A DNA stretch of 64,000 nucleotides from assembly GCF_019679435.2 (NCBI RefSeq), contig NZ_CP139781.1, positions 1,550,001-1,614,000 of the forward strand, given 5' to 3'. This stretch comes from Actomonas aquatica (GTDB taxonomy: Bacteria; Verrucomicrobiota; Verrucomicrobiia; Opitutales; Opitutaceae). How positions within the stretch are numbered: the stretch's first letter is position 1; each line of letters starts with the position of its first letter. The position numbers were made by a program, and so were the translations under genes. Positions 1-8,918 of this stretch are shown piece by piece. The notes under the pieces were generated by a model. It worked only from the letters and a program-made list of their open reading frames with translations. It did not search any database and had not been told where the DNA came from.

Positions 1-535
1 AGGACAGCCCCTCGCGCTCCATGCGCGTGATGATGTAATTGCAGGTGCCGTTGAGGATACCGTAGATGCGGCCGAAACGATTGGCCACGAGACCCTCGCG
101 CAGGGCTTTGATGATCGGAATACCACCCGCCACCGACGCTTCGAAGAAGTAATGCCCGCCGTTCTCGCGTGCCGCCGCGAAGATCTCCGGACCACATTCG
201 CAGACGAGCGCTTTGTTGGCCGAAATGACGGTCTTGCCCAGCTTGAGCGCCGCCAGCGTGACCTCCTTCGCCACAGTGGTGCCGCCAATCAACTCACAGA
301 CGATCTGAATGGACGGATCGGTTGCGACCGCCATCGGATCGTCCGACATGCGGGACTTGCTGACCCGCACGCTACGCTTCTTGGCGAGGTTGCGCACCGA
401 GGCTCGTTTCAGGACGAGTTTGGCCCCGAGGCGGGATTCAAATTTGGCACGGGAACGGGTGATGTGTTTCCACACCCCCTGCCCTACGGTGCCGAGGCCG
501 CAGATGCCGATATTAACGACAGGGAGATCGCTCAT
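1..535 (-). CDS. hom: Homoserine dehydrogenase, N-terminal part (cut by window edge)
   Basis: Homoserine dehydrogenase reduces aspartate semialdehyde to homoserine for threonine and methionine synthesis. The start codon is the ATG at 535-533, and the first 178 codons lie in the window. A Rossmann glycine motif (GICGLGTVGQG) lies at about residues 10-20. The family motif SANKAL is at about 105-110, followed by the ASVAGGIPIIKAL segment. The reading frame is open to the window edge, so the catalytic domain and any ACT domain lie outside. The gene is the last visible member of a minus-strand run serA-plsY-hom, 22 bp after plsY. The family call is firm from the motifs. Confidence 0.9.
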   Translation of the reverse strand, partial: MSDLPVVNIGICGLGTVGQGVWKHITRSRAKFESRLGAKLVLKRASVRNLAKKRSVRVSKSRMSDDPMAVATDPSIQIVCELIGGTTVAKEVTLAALKLGKTVISANKALVCECGPEIFAAARENGGHYFFEASVAGGIPIIKALREGLVANRFGRIYGILNGTCNYIITRMEREGLS

Positions 536-557
536 GAGTAGGAAGGAAGGGAACCGA

Positions 558-1187
558 CTACTTACGGTCCCAACGATGCTCGGTGCCAGCCATGAGACGG
601 CTGATATTCGCGTGATGCCGCACGATGACGAGCAAACCGAGCAGGGTCGCCATCACGTTGAGGGTCATGCCAAACGACAGGAACCACGGCGTAATCGCTA
701 TGATTGCGGCGGCCACAATGGACGCCAAAGAAACAAACCGGCTCGCAAAGAAGGTGACCACCCACGCCACCGCGGCAACGAGGCACGGCAGGGGCATGAG
801 CATCAACAAACCACCGGCAGCCGTCGCCACCCCCTTGCCGCCGCGAAAGCCGAGGAAGCAGGAGAAGGAGTGCCCGAGAACCGCTCCGACCACGCCGGCC
901 ACGCCACCGAGATCATAAAGGAAGGTGCCCGAACGAGCGGAATCGCCGAGCACGATCGGAAACACGATCAACGGCGTGATGGTCGCGAAGATCCCCTTGC
1001 AGACATCCAGCGCAAACACGACGTTGCCGGGGCCTTTGCCCAGCACGCGTTTTACGTTGGTGGCGCCGGGATTTTTGCTGCCGACCTCGAGGATGTTAAC
1101 GCCCTTGCGCTTCGCCACCCAGTAACCAAACGGCAACGATCCCAACACGTAGGCAAAGGCAACGGTGAGGAGGATCGGGGTGATCAT
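558..1187 (-). CDS. plsY: Glycerol-3-phosphate acyltransferase PlsY
   Basis: Inner-membrane enzyme that transfers an acyl group from acyl-phosphate to glycerol-3-phosphate, the first step of phospholipid synthesis. The 209-residue protein has about five hydrophobic segments. All family motifs are present: GSLPFGY near residue 16, GSKNPGATNVKRVLG near 37 and GHSFSCFLGFRGGKGVAT near 103. Its length is normal. It sits 43 bp after serA and 22 bp before hom on the same strand, so co-transcription is likely. The functional link to amino-acid genes is not obvious and probably reflects shared housekeeping expression. Confidence 0.95.
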   Translation of the reverse strand: MITPILLTVAFAYVLGSLPFGYWVAKRKGVNILEVGSKNPGATNVKRVLGKGPGNVVFALDVCKGIFATITPLIVFPIVLGDSARSGTFLYDLGGVAGVVGAVLGHSFSCFLGFRGGKGVATAAGGLLMLMPLPCLVAAVAWVVTFFASRFVSLASIVAAAIIAITPWFLSFGMTLNVMATLLGLLVIVRHHANISRLMAGTEHRWDRK

Positions 1188-1230
1188 GGGTGGAGGAGCG
1201 GGCGCGGCAGCGGGGCTAAGTCGAACGAGG

Positions 1231-2820
1231 TTACAACTGCACGAACTTGGCCAGCTTGATCTTCGGGTGCGCCTTGAGTTCGGTGCGGGCTTCGTCGCCC
1301 GGCTCGCTGTCGACGCGCACCACCATGTAGGCGGTCTCGCCCTGCACGAGTCGGCTGAGCGACATGTCGGCGATGTTGACCCCGGTGCGACCGAGCAAGG
1401 TGCCGACCTCGCCGACCATACCGGGCTGGTCGAGATTCTCGAGGACGAGCAGCTTGCCTTCTGCCGCCACCTCGACCTCGCGGCCGTTGATGCCGACGAT
1501 GCGGGGCTGCTGAGCCTTGCCGATCAGGGTGCCCAGCACGGAGTGAGACTTGCCTTCGCCGTCGATGGCGGCGACCGAGATGAGCTCGGTGTAGTCCACG
1601 TCGGAGTTCGACTTGGTCACCTCCACCTCCACGCCGAGGCGCTTGAGCAGGTAGGGAGCGTTAACCTCGTTGACCTCATCGCCGGAGATGCGGCGGAGGT
1701 AACCGCGCTGGATCGAGCGGGTGACGGCGTTGGCGTCGAGGTCGATGATCTTGCCCCAGTAGGTGATCCGCAGGCTGCTGATCTGATTCGGGGAAATCTG
1801 TTGCACGAGCGTGCCGAGCTTGGAGCCGAGATCGAGATACGGGCCGAGCACCTTGATGGCGGCGCTGTCGATTGAGGGCATGTTCACCGCGTTGCGGATG
1901 ATGCCCTTGCTCAGCACGTCGCTGATCTGTTCGGCGATTTCCACACCGACGGCGGCCTGGGCTTCGACGGTCGAGGCACCGAGGTGCGGGGTGAGATTCA
2001 CATTGGACAAGGAACGCAGCTCGCTGTCGTTCGCGAGAGGCTCCTCTTCAAACACGTCGAGACCGGCGCCGGCAACCTGACCGGACTTGAGGGCCTCGAT
2101 GAGCGCGGACTCCTTGATGATGCCGCCGCGAGCACAGTTGTAGAGGCGCACGCCCGACTTGCACTTCGCGAGGGCCGCCTCGTCGATCATGTATTTGGTG
2201 TCGTCGGTGAGCGGCATGTGCACCGTGATGAAATCCGATTTCTCGAGCAATTCGTCGAGGGTGACGGCCTCCACCTGCATGGCCTTGGCGCGGCTCGGGG
2301 CGAGGTAGGGATCGTAGGCGACAACTTGCATGCCGAAGGCCTGCGCGCGCTTGGCGACTTCGCCACCGATGCGGCCCATGCCGATGATGCCGAGGGTCTT
2401 GCGGAACAGCTCGACGCCGGCGAAGACCTTGCGGTCCCAGCGACCGGCCTTCATCGAAGCCGCGGCCTGCGGCACCGGGCGGGCACCACTGAGGATGTGG
2501 GCGAAGGTCAATTCGGCGGTCGCGATGGTATTGCCCGAGGGCGTGTTCATCACGACGACACCACGTTCGGTGGCCGCCTCGACATCGACGTTGTCCACAC
2601 CCACACCGGCACGACCGACGACCTTCAGTTCCGGGGCGGCCTCGAGGACCTCCCGCGTCACCTTGGTCTCGGAGCGCACCGCAATGGCGTGCACGTCTTT
2701 GACGAGCTCGAGCACTTGCTCGGGGGAGGAGCCATAGGCCTCCACGACTTCGAAGCCCGGCTGCTCACGCAGATAGGCTACTCCTTTGGCTGAGATCTTG
2801 TCGGCTACGAGGATTTTCAT
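1231..2820 (-). CDS. serA: D-3-phosphoglycerate dehydrogenase (long form with ACT domain)
   Basis: Catalyses the first step of serine synthesis, oxidising 3-phosphoglycerate with NAD. The protein has 529 residues, typical of the long SerA type: a substrate/NAD domain, an intervening ASB domain (about 320-450) and a C-terminal ACT domain (about 455-529). Visible motifs are the NAD-binding GIIGMGRIGGEVA near 145-157, NCARGGII with the catalytic Arg, DVFEEEP with Glu and PHLGAST with His. The start ATG gives the usual N-terminus MKILVADKIS. It is the first gene of the minus-strand serA-plsY-hom run. The ACT domain suggests serine feedback control, as known in the family. Confidence 0.96.
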   Translation of the reverse strand: MKILVADKISAKGVAYLREQPGFEVVEAYGSSPEQVLELVKDVHAIAVRSETKVTREVLEAAPELKVVGRAGVGVDNVDVEAATERGVVVMNTPSGNTIATAELTFAHILSGARPVPQAAASMKAGRWDRKVFAGVELFRKTLGIIGMGRIGGEVAKRAQAFGMQVVAYDPYLAPSRAKAMQVEAVTLDELLEKSDFITVHMPLTDDTKYMIDEAALAKCKSGVRLYNCARGGIIKESALIEALKSGQVAGAGLDVFEEEPLANDSELRSLSNVNLTPHLGASTVEAQAAVGVEIAEQISDVLSKGIIRNAVNMPSIDSAAIKVLGPYLDLGSKLGTLVQQISPNQISSLRITYWGKIIDLDANAVTRSIQRGYLRRISGDEVNEVNAPYLLKRLGVEVEVTKSNSDVDYTELISVAAIDGEGKSHSVLGTLIGKAQQPRIVGINGREVEVAAEGKLLVLENLDQPGMVGEVGTLLGRTGVNIADMSLSRLVQGETAYMVVRVDSEPGDEARTELKAHPKIKLAKFVQL

Positions 2821-2962
2821 GGAGACAGTCGCGGTGGATCGAAGGGGCCGCCATGAAAACCGGCAAGGAAAAGCTGCACCCCGCCTAGCGGCCTTTTTGC
2901 AATCCGATGGCGCCCATCAGACTCGCATTGCGCGCCCTCCGCTCGTTCGACCAAGCTGGGCC

Positions 2963-3586
2963 ATGGAACCCTCGTCCGCTTCGCTCGACCGCCTCGGTCG
3001 CCAGATCGCCTTCATCGTGGAGGTCGACAAACTCAAAGAGATCTTCCGCCAGACGCTGGTGATCAACAGCCGTCGGCAGGAAAACGACGCCGAGCACTCC
3101 TGGCACCTATGCCTCGTGGTCATCACCCTCGCGGAATACGCCAACGACCCCGACCTCGATGTGTTGCGCGTGCTCAAGATGCTCATCTTGCACGACATCG
3201 TCGAAATCGATGCCGGCGACACCTTCGCCTACGACACTGTCGGCATGAGCGACCAACACGAGCGCGAAGCTCGCGCCGCCGATCGTCTCTTCGGTCTGTT
3301 GCCCGATGACCAAGCCGCCGACTTCCGCGCGCTGTGGGACGAGTTTGAGGAGCGCGCCACGGCCGAAGCCAAGTTCGCCGCCGCCTGCGATCGCTTCCAA
3401 CCGATGCTGCTCAACCTCAACACCGAGGGCGCTTCCTGGCGCAAACACGGTATCACCAAACCCCAGGTCGTCGCGCGCAACCAACACGTCGCCGAGGGGT
3501 CTCAAGCCATGTGGGAGCGCATCTCCGCGCTGCTCGATGAAGCGGTCGCCAACGGTCTCCTACCTGCCCAAGCACCGGCCAAATGA
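2963..3586 (+). CDS. HD-domain hydrolase (YfbR/COG1896-like)
   Basis: A 207-residue HD-superfamily phosphohydrolase. The metal-binding signature is split as in the YfbR/HDDC2 group: AEHSWH near residue 40, then LILHDIVEIDAGD near 75-87. Relatives dephosphorylate deoxyribonucleoside 5'-monophosphates, but the substrate here is not shown. The frame is open back to 2786, but that stretch overlaps the serA start and translates to low-complexity sequence. The ATG at 2963 (MEPSSASLDRLGRQIAF) fits the family N-terminus and is preferred. The gene is divergent from serA with about 140 bp between the starts. No downstream partner is clearly linked (69-bp gap). Confidence 0.85.
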   Translation: MEPSSASLDRLGRQIAFIVEVDKLKEIFRQTLVINSRRQENDAEHSWHLCLVVITLAEYANDPDLDVLRVLKMLILHDIVEIDAGDTFAYDTVGMSDQHEREARAADRLFGLLPDDQAADFRALWDEFEERATAEAKFAAACDRFQPMLLNLNTEGASWRKHGITKPQVVARNQHVAEGSQAMWERISALLDEAVANGLLPAQAPAK

Positions 3587-3655
3587 GCCCGCACTTGCGC
3601 AAGCACGATCAAGCGCCCGCCGCCCTGCTCTGTTAATCTTTAGCCGCACTCAATC

Positions 3656-4579
3656 ATGCGGCCTGTTACCCTCAACGACTACAAACGACGCTTGCTGCGC
3701 GTCATCGAGCACATCCACGAAAACCTGGATGAACCGCTCCCGCTGGCGACCCTCGCCGGCATCGCGCACCTCTCGCCGTTTCACTTTCATCGCGTCTTCA
3801 CCGGCATGCTCGGTGAGACCGTGCAAGGACTGGTCCGCCGCCTGCGTCTCGAACGCGCCGCCTGGCAACTGCGCCAGCCCGCTCGTCCCGGCATCCTCGA
3901 TGTCGCCCTCGATGCCGGCTATGACTCCCACGAGGCCTTCTCCCGTGCGTTCGGGCGGGCCTTCACGGTGAGTCCCAGCCGCTTTCGCGGCGACCGGGCC
4001 CGGCCGCCGCGTCTGCGCGCGCATTCCGGAGTGCATTATGACCCCGCCGGCACCCCGGTCGGGTTTCGCTCCCGCCCCGTGCGGCCCTTTGCCATGAAAG
4101 TCACCATCAAACACCTCCCCTCCGTCCTCGTGGCCTGTGTGCGCCACGTGGGTCCCTACGAAAACTGCGGCATCGCCTGGGAAAAGATCTGCACCCTGCT
4201 CGGCGCCGAAGGTTACATCGGGCCCGGCAGTCAACTGATCGGGATCAGCTACGATGACCCGGAAAACACGCCCCCAGCTGAGATCCGCTACGATGCCGCC
4301 ATCAGCGTGCCCGACGATTTTGTCGCACCGGCAGGCGTCACCCTTCGCCGCATCGCCGGCGGCGACTACGCCGTCCTCACCCACCAAGGGCCCTACAACC
4401 AGGTGAGCCGCGCCTACCGTCATCTCATGGGGGAATGGCTGCCGCGCTCGGGTCGTGAGCTGGCCGACGAACCCTGCTTCGAAAGCTACCTCAACGACCC
4501 GGACAACACCCCGCCCGCCGAGCTACTGACCGACGTCTATCTGCCGCTCGCTCCCCTGCCCGCCTCCGCTCACGCCTGA
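3656..4579 (+). CDS. AraC-family regulator with C-terminal GyrI-like effector domain
   Basis: A 307-residue transcription regulator. Residues about 8-105 form a double helix-turn-helix AraC DNA-binding domain, with LATLAGIAHLSPFHFHRVF and the second motif GYDSHEAFSRAFGRAF. Residues about 140-300 resemble the GyrI/SOUL-like small-molecule-binding fold, with VRHVGPYENCG and repeated NDPDNTPPAE segments. This layout (DNA-binding domain first, GyrI last) is that of the Rob/TipA-like multidrug or stress regulators. The next gene, 12 bp downstream, encodes a separate GyrI-like protein, and then comes an O6-alkylguanine transferase. It may therefore control a small drug or alkylation-response unit (inference). 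Confidence 0.9.
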   Translation: MRPVTLNDYKRRLLRVIEHIHENLDEPLPLATLAGIAHLSPFHFHRVFTGMLGETVQGLVRRLRLERAAWQLRQPARPGILDVALDAGYDSHEAFSRAFGRAFTVSPSRFRGDRARPPRLRAHSGVHYDPAGTPVGFRSRPVRPFAMKVTIKHLPSVLVACVRHVGPYENCGIAWEKICTLLGAEGYIGPGSQLIGISYDDPENTPPAEIRYDAAISVPDDFVAPAGVTLRRIAGGDYAVLTHQGPYNQVSRAYRHLMGEWLPRSGRELADEPCFESYLNDPDNTPPAELLTDVYLPLAPLPASAHA

Positions 4580-4591
4580 CCACCCTGCCCC

Positions 4592-5197
4592 ATGCCTGCG
4601 ACCGACAAAATCGACCTCTTTAAGTCATTAAAAACTGAATACGCCTCCCCGCGCCAACCGCGCCTGATCAACACCTCGCCGGGACGTTACCTGAGCCTCA
4701 CCGGCAGCGCGGTCCCGGGGAGCGAAGCCTACGGCGCTCACGTGGCCGACCTCTATGCCGTGGCTTACACGATGAAATTTCGCGCCAAGCTCCACGGCGG
4801 ACTCGATTACGCCGTCGGCAAACTCGAATGCATCTGGCTGAGCCTGCCCGACGCGCGCGACGCGACCACGGGCTGGCGCTGGCAACTGCTCATGCGTGTG
4901 CCCGACGCCATCGGCGAGGACGACCTTGCCACCACCATCGATGCGCTGATCGACAAAAAAAAGCCGGAGTCCGTGCGCGATGTGCAACTCGTCGCGCTGC
5001 ACGAAGGCCGTTGCGTCCAGATGCTGCACGTCGGTCCCTACGATCGTGAACCGGAGACCTTTGCCCTCATGGCCGAGTTTGCCGCCGCCGAGGGCTTGAG
5101 CACCGCTGGCGGTCACCACGAGATCTACCTCTCCGACCCACGCCGCGTGGAGCCGGATCGCCTGAAAACCATCCTGCGCCTGCCGGTCACCAGCTGA
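4592..5197 (+). CDS. GyrI-like small-molecule binding domain protein
   Basis: A 201-residue stand-alone GyrI-like protein. It has the duplicated layout of the family: an N-terminal half with RYLSLTGSAVPGSEAY and LYAVAYTMKF, and a C-terminal half with QMLHVGPYDREPETFALMAEF. HVGPYD is the typical second-half signature. Stand-alone members have been linked to binding, and in some cases hydrolysing, toxic small molecules. Nothing in the sequence decides between the two here. It follows the AraC-GyrI regulator by 12 bp and precedes the alkyltransferase by 44 bp, so the three probably form one transcription unit. Confidence 0.85.
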   Translation: MPATDKIDLFKSLKTEYASPRQPRLINTSPGRYLSLTGSAVPGSEAYGAHVADLYAVAYTMKFRAKLHGGLDYAVGKLECIWLSLPDARDATTGWRWQLLMRVPDAIGEDDLATTIDALIDKKKPESVRDVQLVALHEGRCVQMLHVGPYDREPETFALMAEFAAAEGLSTAGGHHEIYLSDPRRVEPDRLKTILRLPVTS

Positions 5198-5241
5198 GGC
5201 CACGCTCGACATCTTCACGCTCCGGGCCACCGTCTGTCGTC

Positions 5242-5730
5242 GTGCCTCACCTGCGCTTCGACACCGTGCTCGGCCCCTGCGTGATATACTGGGAAAGCGA
5301 CCAGCTCACCGGCTTTGCGCTGCTGCCCGATGACCCAAGCGACGAAGCCACCGCACCACCACCCGAGTGGATCGTCCGCATCGCGAGTCGCGTGCGCGCC
5401 CACCTAGCCGGCGCCCCGGAGGATTTCAGCGCGTTGCCCTACGCATGGCACACCGTCAGCGATTTCCAGCGACAGGTTTACGAAGCCGCCCTCCGCGTGA
5501 AGTCCGGCCACACCGCCACCTACGGAGACCTCGCCCACGCCATCGGCCAGGGTCCCGCCGCCGCCCGCGCGGTCGGCACCGCCCTCGGCCAAAACCCGTG
5601 GCCGCTGCTGGTGCCCTGTCACCGTTTCGTCGGGGCCGGCGGCAAGATGACCGGTTTCTCCGCGCCCGGCGGCGTGCAAACCAAACTCCGGCTGCTTGCC
5701 ATCGAGGGGAACCAATTGTTCGCCGATTAG
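5242..5730 (+). CDS. ogt: Methylated-DNA--protein-cysteine methyltransferase
   Basis: Suicide repair protein that moves the alkyl group from O6-alkylguanine to its own cysteine. The active-site motif VPCHRF is at about residue 125, preceded by the helix-turn-helix segment [27 protein letters not shown]. The protein has 162 residues, about the length of Ogt/MGMT rather than of the three-domain Ada. The start is a GTG at 5242, giving [11 protein letters not shown]. It closes a short plus-strand cluster after an AraC-family regulator and a GyrI-like protein. E. coli Ada fuses an AraC domain to this enzyme, so adjacency here is suggestive but not proof of regulation. Confidence 0.92.
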   Translation: MPHLRFDTVLGPCVIYWESDQLTGFALLPDDPSDEATAPPPEWIVRIASRVRAHLAGAPEDFSALPYAWHTVSDFQRQVYEAALRVKSGHTATYGDLAHAIGQGPAAARAVGTALGQNPWPLLVPCHRFVGAGGKMTGFSAPGGVQTKLRLLAIEGNQLFAD

Positions 5731-5807
5731 CCTCCCCTCGGCGCCCCCCGAATCTTTCATTCGCATTCAGATTGTTTCTGCCGGGGCGGGACTTCCATGC
5801 TGCGCCC

Positions 5808-6854
5808 ATGTCTGAACGCACCATGCGGGCCATTGCCAAAACCTCCGCCGGCCCCGGCCTCGAAATGATCGAAGCGCCGGTGCCCCAGCCCGGCCTCAAC
5901 GACGTGCTCATCCGCGTCAAACGCACCTCCATCTGCGGCACCGATGCCCACATCTACAACTGGGACACCTGGGCGCAGGAGACGATCAAACCGCCCCTGA
6001 TCATCGGCCACGAATTCGTCGGCGAGGTGGTCGAGGTGGGCTCCAACGTGCAGGGTTTTGTTCCCGGCGATCTGGTCGACGGCGAGGGCCACATCGTCTG
6101 CGGTCGTTGCCGCAACTGCCTCGCGGGCCGCCGCCATCTTTGCCAAGCCACCAAGGGCGTGGGCGTAAATCGCAATGGCGCCTTCGCCGACTATTTGTGC
6201 ATCCCCGCCACCAACGCCGTGTTGGTCGACCCGAGCATTCCGCTCGATGTGCTCTCCTGCTTCGACCCGCTGGGCAACGCCACCCACACCGCCCTGCAAT
6301 GGGACCTCGTTGGCGAGGACGTGCTCATCACCGGCGCCGGTCCGATCGGCTGCATGGCCACCGCCATCGCCCGCAAATCCGGCGCGCGCAACATCGTCGT
6401 GACCGACGTCAACGACGACCGCCTCGCCCTCGCCCTGCGCATGGGCGCGACCGCCACCGTCAACGTGGCCCGCGAAACCGTCGCCGATGCCCAAAAACAA
6501 CTCCGCATGAAGGAGGGCTTCGACATCGGTCTCGAAATGTCCGGCAACCCCGCCGCCTTGCGCGACATGATCGACAACATGACCCACGGTGGCCGCATCG
6601 CCCTGCTCGGCATCATGCCCGGTGCCGCCGCCATCGATTGGAACAAGGTCGTGTTCAACATGCTCACCCTGCGCGGCATCTACGGCCGTGAGATGTATGA
6701 GACGTGGTATAAGATGACGGCGCTCATTCAGAGCGGTTTGGACATCTCCCCCGTCATCACCCACCGCCTGCCCTGCACCGATTTCGAGGAGGGCTTCGAG
6801 CTCATGCGCTCTGGCCGCTCCGGCAAGATCGTGCTCGACTGGGAAAACAACTGA
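5808..6854 (+). CDS. tdh: L-threonine 3-dehydrogenase
   Basis: Zinc-dependent medium-chain dehydrogenase that oxidises threonine to 2-amino-3-ketobutyrate. The start is placed at ATG 5808 (348 residues). The ATG at 5823 ([10 protein letters not shown]) is an equally good family N-terminus. The longer upstream open frame belongs to sequence overlapping ogt. Visible motifs are the catalytic zinc site [12 protein letters not shown] and GHEFVGEVV, the structural zinc cysteines [15 protein letters not shown] and the NAD-binding GAGPIGCMA. kbl follows 14 bp downstream and encodes the next enzyme, so the two form the classic threonine-to-glycine operon. Confidence 0.95.
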   Translation: MSERTMRAIAKTSAGPGLEMIEAPVPQPGLNDVLIRVKRTSICGTDAHIYNWDTWAQETIKPPLIIGHEFVGEVVEVGSNVQGFVPGDLVDGEGHIVCGRCRNCLAGRRHLCQATKGVGVNRNGAFADYLCIPATNAVLVDPSIPLDVLSCFDPLGNATHTALQWDLVGEDVLITGAGPIGCMATAIARKSGARNIVVTDVNDDRLALALRMGATATVNVARETVADAQKQLRMKEGFDIGLEMSGNPAALRDMIDNMTHGGRIALLGIMPGAAAIDWNKVVFNMLTLRGIYGREMYETWYKMTALIQSGLDISPVITHRLPCTDFEEGFELMRSGRSGKIVLDWENN

Positions 6855-6868
6855 ACCGCGTCCGCGCC

Positions 6869-8059
6869 ATGACTCCCGCTTTTCAAGACCATCTGTCCTC
6901 CACCCTCGCCGACATCGAGTCGTCCGGTCTGTTCAAAACCGAACGCCTCATCGCCACGCCGCAAAGCGCCCGCATCGCCCTGCACGACGGCCGCGAGGTC
7001 CTCAATTTCTGCGCCAACAACTACCTCGGCCTCGGCAACCATCCCGAGATCGTCGCCGCCGCCCACGCTGCCCTCGATCGCTGGGGTTACGGCATGGCTT
7101 CCGTGCGTTTCATCTGCGGCACGCAGGAGATTCATCGCGAACTCGAGAACGCTCTCAGCCGCTTCCTCAGCATGGACGATACGATTCTGTATTCGTCCTG
7201 CTTCGACGCCAACGGCGGCGTGTTCGAAACCCTGCTCGGCCCCGAGGACGCCGTAATCAGCGACGCGCTCAATCACGCCTCCATCATCGACGGCATCCGC
7301 CTCTGCAAAGCCAAACGCTTCCGCTATCGCAACCGCGACCTCGACGACCTGAAGGCGCAGCTCGAAGCCGCCGATGCAGCCGGTGCCCGCTTCAAACTCA
7401 TCGTCACCGACGGCGTGTTTTCGATGGATGGCTACATCGCGCCGTTGCGGGAAATCTGCGACCTCGCCGATCAGTTCGACGCACTCGTCATGGTCGACGA
7501 CAGTCACTCCGTCGGATTCATGGGCGCTCGCGGTCGCGGCACGCCCGAGCACTGCGGCGTGAGTGACCGTATCGACATCATCACCGGCACGCTCGGCAAA
7601 GCCCTCGGTGGCGCCAGCGGCGGCTACGTGAGCGCCCGTCGCGACATCATCGGGCTGCTCCGCCAACGCTCCCGCCCTTACCTGTTTTCCAACACGCTCG
7701 CGCCTGTGATCACCAACGCATCACTCAAGGCCCTCGAACTCCTCGAAGCCTCCACGGAGCTGCGCGACACCCTCGAAACCAACACCGCCTATTTCCGCGC
7801 CGAACTCGAAAAACTCGGCCTCGAAATCAAAGCCGGCACCCACCCGATCGTCCCGGTCATGTTGGGCGATGCCGCCCTTTCGCAACGCGTGTCCGCCCGC
7901 CTGCTCGAGCTTGGCATCTACGCCATCGGCTTCTTTTATCCGGTCGTGCCCGCCGGTGAAGCGCGCATCCGCACCCAAGTCAGCGCCGCCCATACGCGCG
8001 CCGATCTGGATGCTGCGATCGCCGCCTTTGCCACGGTGAAGACCGAATTTAAGCTCTGA
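6869..8059 (+). CDS. kbl: Glycine C-acetyltransferase (2-amino-3-ketobutyrate CoA ligase)
   Basis: PLP enzyme that splits 2-amino-3-ketobutyrate with CoA into glycine and acetyl-CoA, completing threonine breakdown started by Tdh. The protein has 396 residues, matching E. coli Kbl (398). Motifs include [15 protein letters not shown] near the N-terminus, [23 protein letters not shown] and the PLP lysine in [14 protein letters not shown]. It lies 14 bp after tdh and 5 bp before cdd, so all three genes are likely co-transcribed. Confidence 0.96.
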   Translation: MTPAFQDHLSSTLADIESSGLFKTERLIATPQSARIALHDGREVLNFCANNYLGLGNHPEIVAAAHAALDRWGYGMASVRFICGTQEIHRELENALSRFLSMDDTILYSSCFDANGGVFETLLGPEDAVISDALNHASIIDGIRLCKAKRFRYRNRDLDDLKAQLEAADAAGARFKLIVTDGVFSMDGYIAPLREICDLADQFDALVMVDDSHSVGFMGARGRGTPEHCGVSDRIDIITGTLGKALGGASGGYVSARRDIIGLLRQRSRPYLFSNTLAPVITNASLKALELLEASTELRDTLETNTAYFRAELEKLGLEIKAGTHPIVPVMLGDAALSQRVSARLLELGIYAIGFFYPVVPAGEARIRTQVSAAHTRADLDAAIAAFATVKTEFKL

Positions 8060-8064
8060 CTCCC

Positions 8065-8493
8065 ATGCCACGTTCCGCCGCCTCGCGCCCGCTCAGCCAA
8101 GCCAAACTCAAAACGCTCGAGCGCGCCGCCAAGGCCGCCGCCGATCACTCCTACTCGCCCTACTCCGAGTTTCGGGTCGGCGCCGCCATCCTCACCGCGA
8201 GCGGCGAAACTTTCAGCGGCTGCAACGTCGAGAACGCGTCCTACGGCCTGTGCAACTGCGCCGAGCGCACCGCCATCTTCACCGCCGCCGCTGCCGGCCA
8301 CCGGCAGATCCGTTGTGTGGTGGTTTACACCCCCACCACCAAAGCCACCGCGCCCTGTGGGGCTTGTCGCCAGGTGATCTACGAGTTTGGACCCACTGCT
8401 CGCGTGGTGAGCGTGTGCGACAGTAAGGACCGTTTGGATACAGACATCAACGCCCTGCTCCCGGGCGCATTCGGTCCGGCGGACCTCGCCTGA
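8065..8493 (+). CDS. cdd: Cytidine deaminase
   Basis: Deaminates cytidine and deoxycytidine for pyrimidine salvage. The 142-residue protein is the small homotetrameric type. The zinc site is clear: CAERTAIF, where CAE carries the first Cys and the catalytic Glu, and PCGACRQV with the two further Cys. The substrate motif FRVGAAIL and the segment GCNVENASYG are intact. The start is 5 bp after the kbl stop. It converges with the ACT-domain gene, with only 12 bp between the stops and no visible terminator. Confidence 0.95.
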   Translation: MPRSAASRPLSQAKLKTLERAAKAAADHSYSPYSEFRVGAAILTASGETFSGCNVENASYGLCNCAERTAIFTAAAAGHRQIRCVVVYTPTTKATAPCGACRQVIYEFGPTARVVSVCDSKDRLDTDINALLPGAFGPADLA

Positions 8494-8505
8494 ACGCTCG
8501 CGAGG

Positions 8506-8916
8506 TCAGCCGTCGGTCTCGTCGTCGACCGTCACGCGCTGATGACCGGCGAGCGCCAGCGCTTGCTCGGCCTTCGCCAAGGCATCCTGCCGCACCAACA
8601 CATAGTCGGTGTCAAAGGTCGCCATTGAGAGAATCGGAATGCCGGCCTTCGCCAGCGGACTCACAAACCGCACGAGGATGCCCACGGCGTCGAAGGCGAA
8701 CGGCCCCACGACCTTCAACACCCGCCACCCCCGCTCCATGCGAATACCGGCCGGCACATTTTCGGCGGCGCACACGATGGAGAGTTCGTCCTGCGTGCGC
8801 GTGATGTTGCTATACCCCGGTGCCCGTGCCCAGTCCGGCTCGGGCTCACTGGGATCGAGGCGACAAACGGCAAAGTCGCCCGGCAATACGCGGTATCGCA
8901 GGGAATCGGTCGGCAT
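8506..8916 (-). CDS. ACT-domain protein (CASTOR/ACT_7-like)
   Basis: A 136-residue protein with the layout of the ACT_7 family of amino-acid sensors. The N-terminal part has DELSIVCAAENVP. The C-terminal part has WRVLKVVGPFAFDAVGILVR and then LAKAGIPILSMATFDTDYVLV, a typical ligand-binding ACT hairpin. No catalytic domain is attached, so a sensing or regulatory role is inferred and the ligand is unknown. The gene starts 2 bp after the hisS stop on the same strand, which suggests translational coupling to histidyl-tRNA synthetase. Confidence 0.85.
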   Translation of the reverse strand: MPTDSLRYRVLPGDFAVCRLDPSEPEPDWARAPGYSNITRTQDELSIVCAAENVPAGIRMERGWRVLKVVGPFAFDAVGILVRFVSPLAKAGIPILSMATFDTDYVLVRQDALAKAEQALALAGHQRVTVDDETDG

Positions 8917-8918
8917 AC

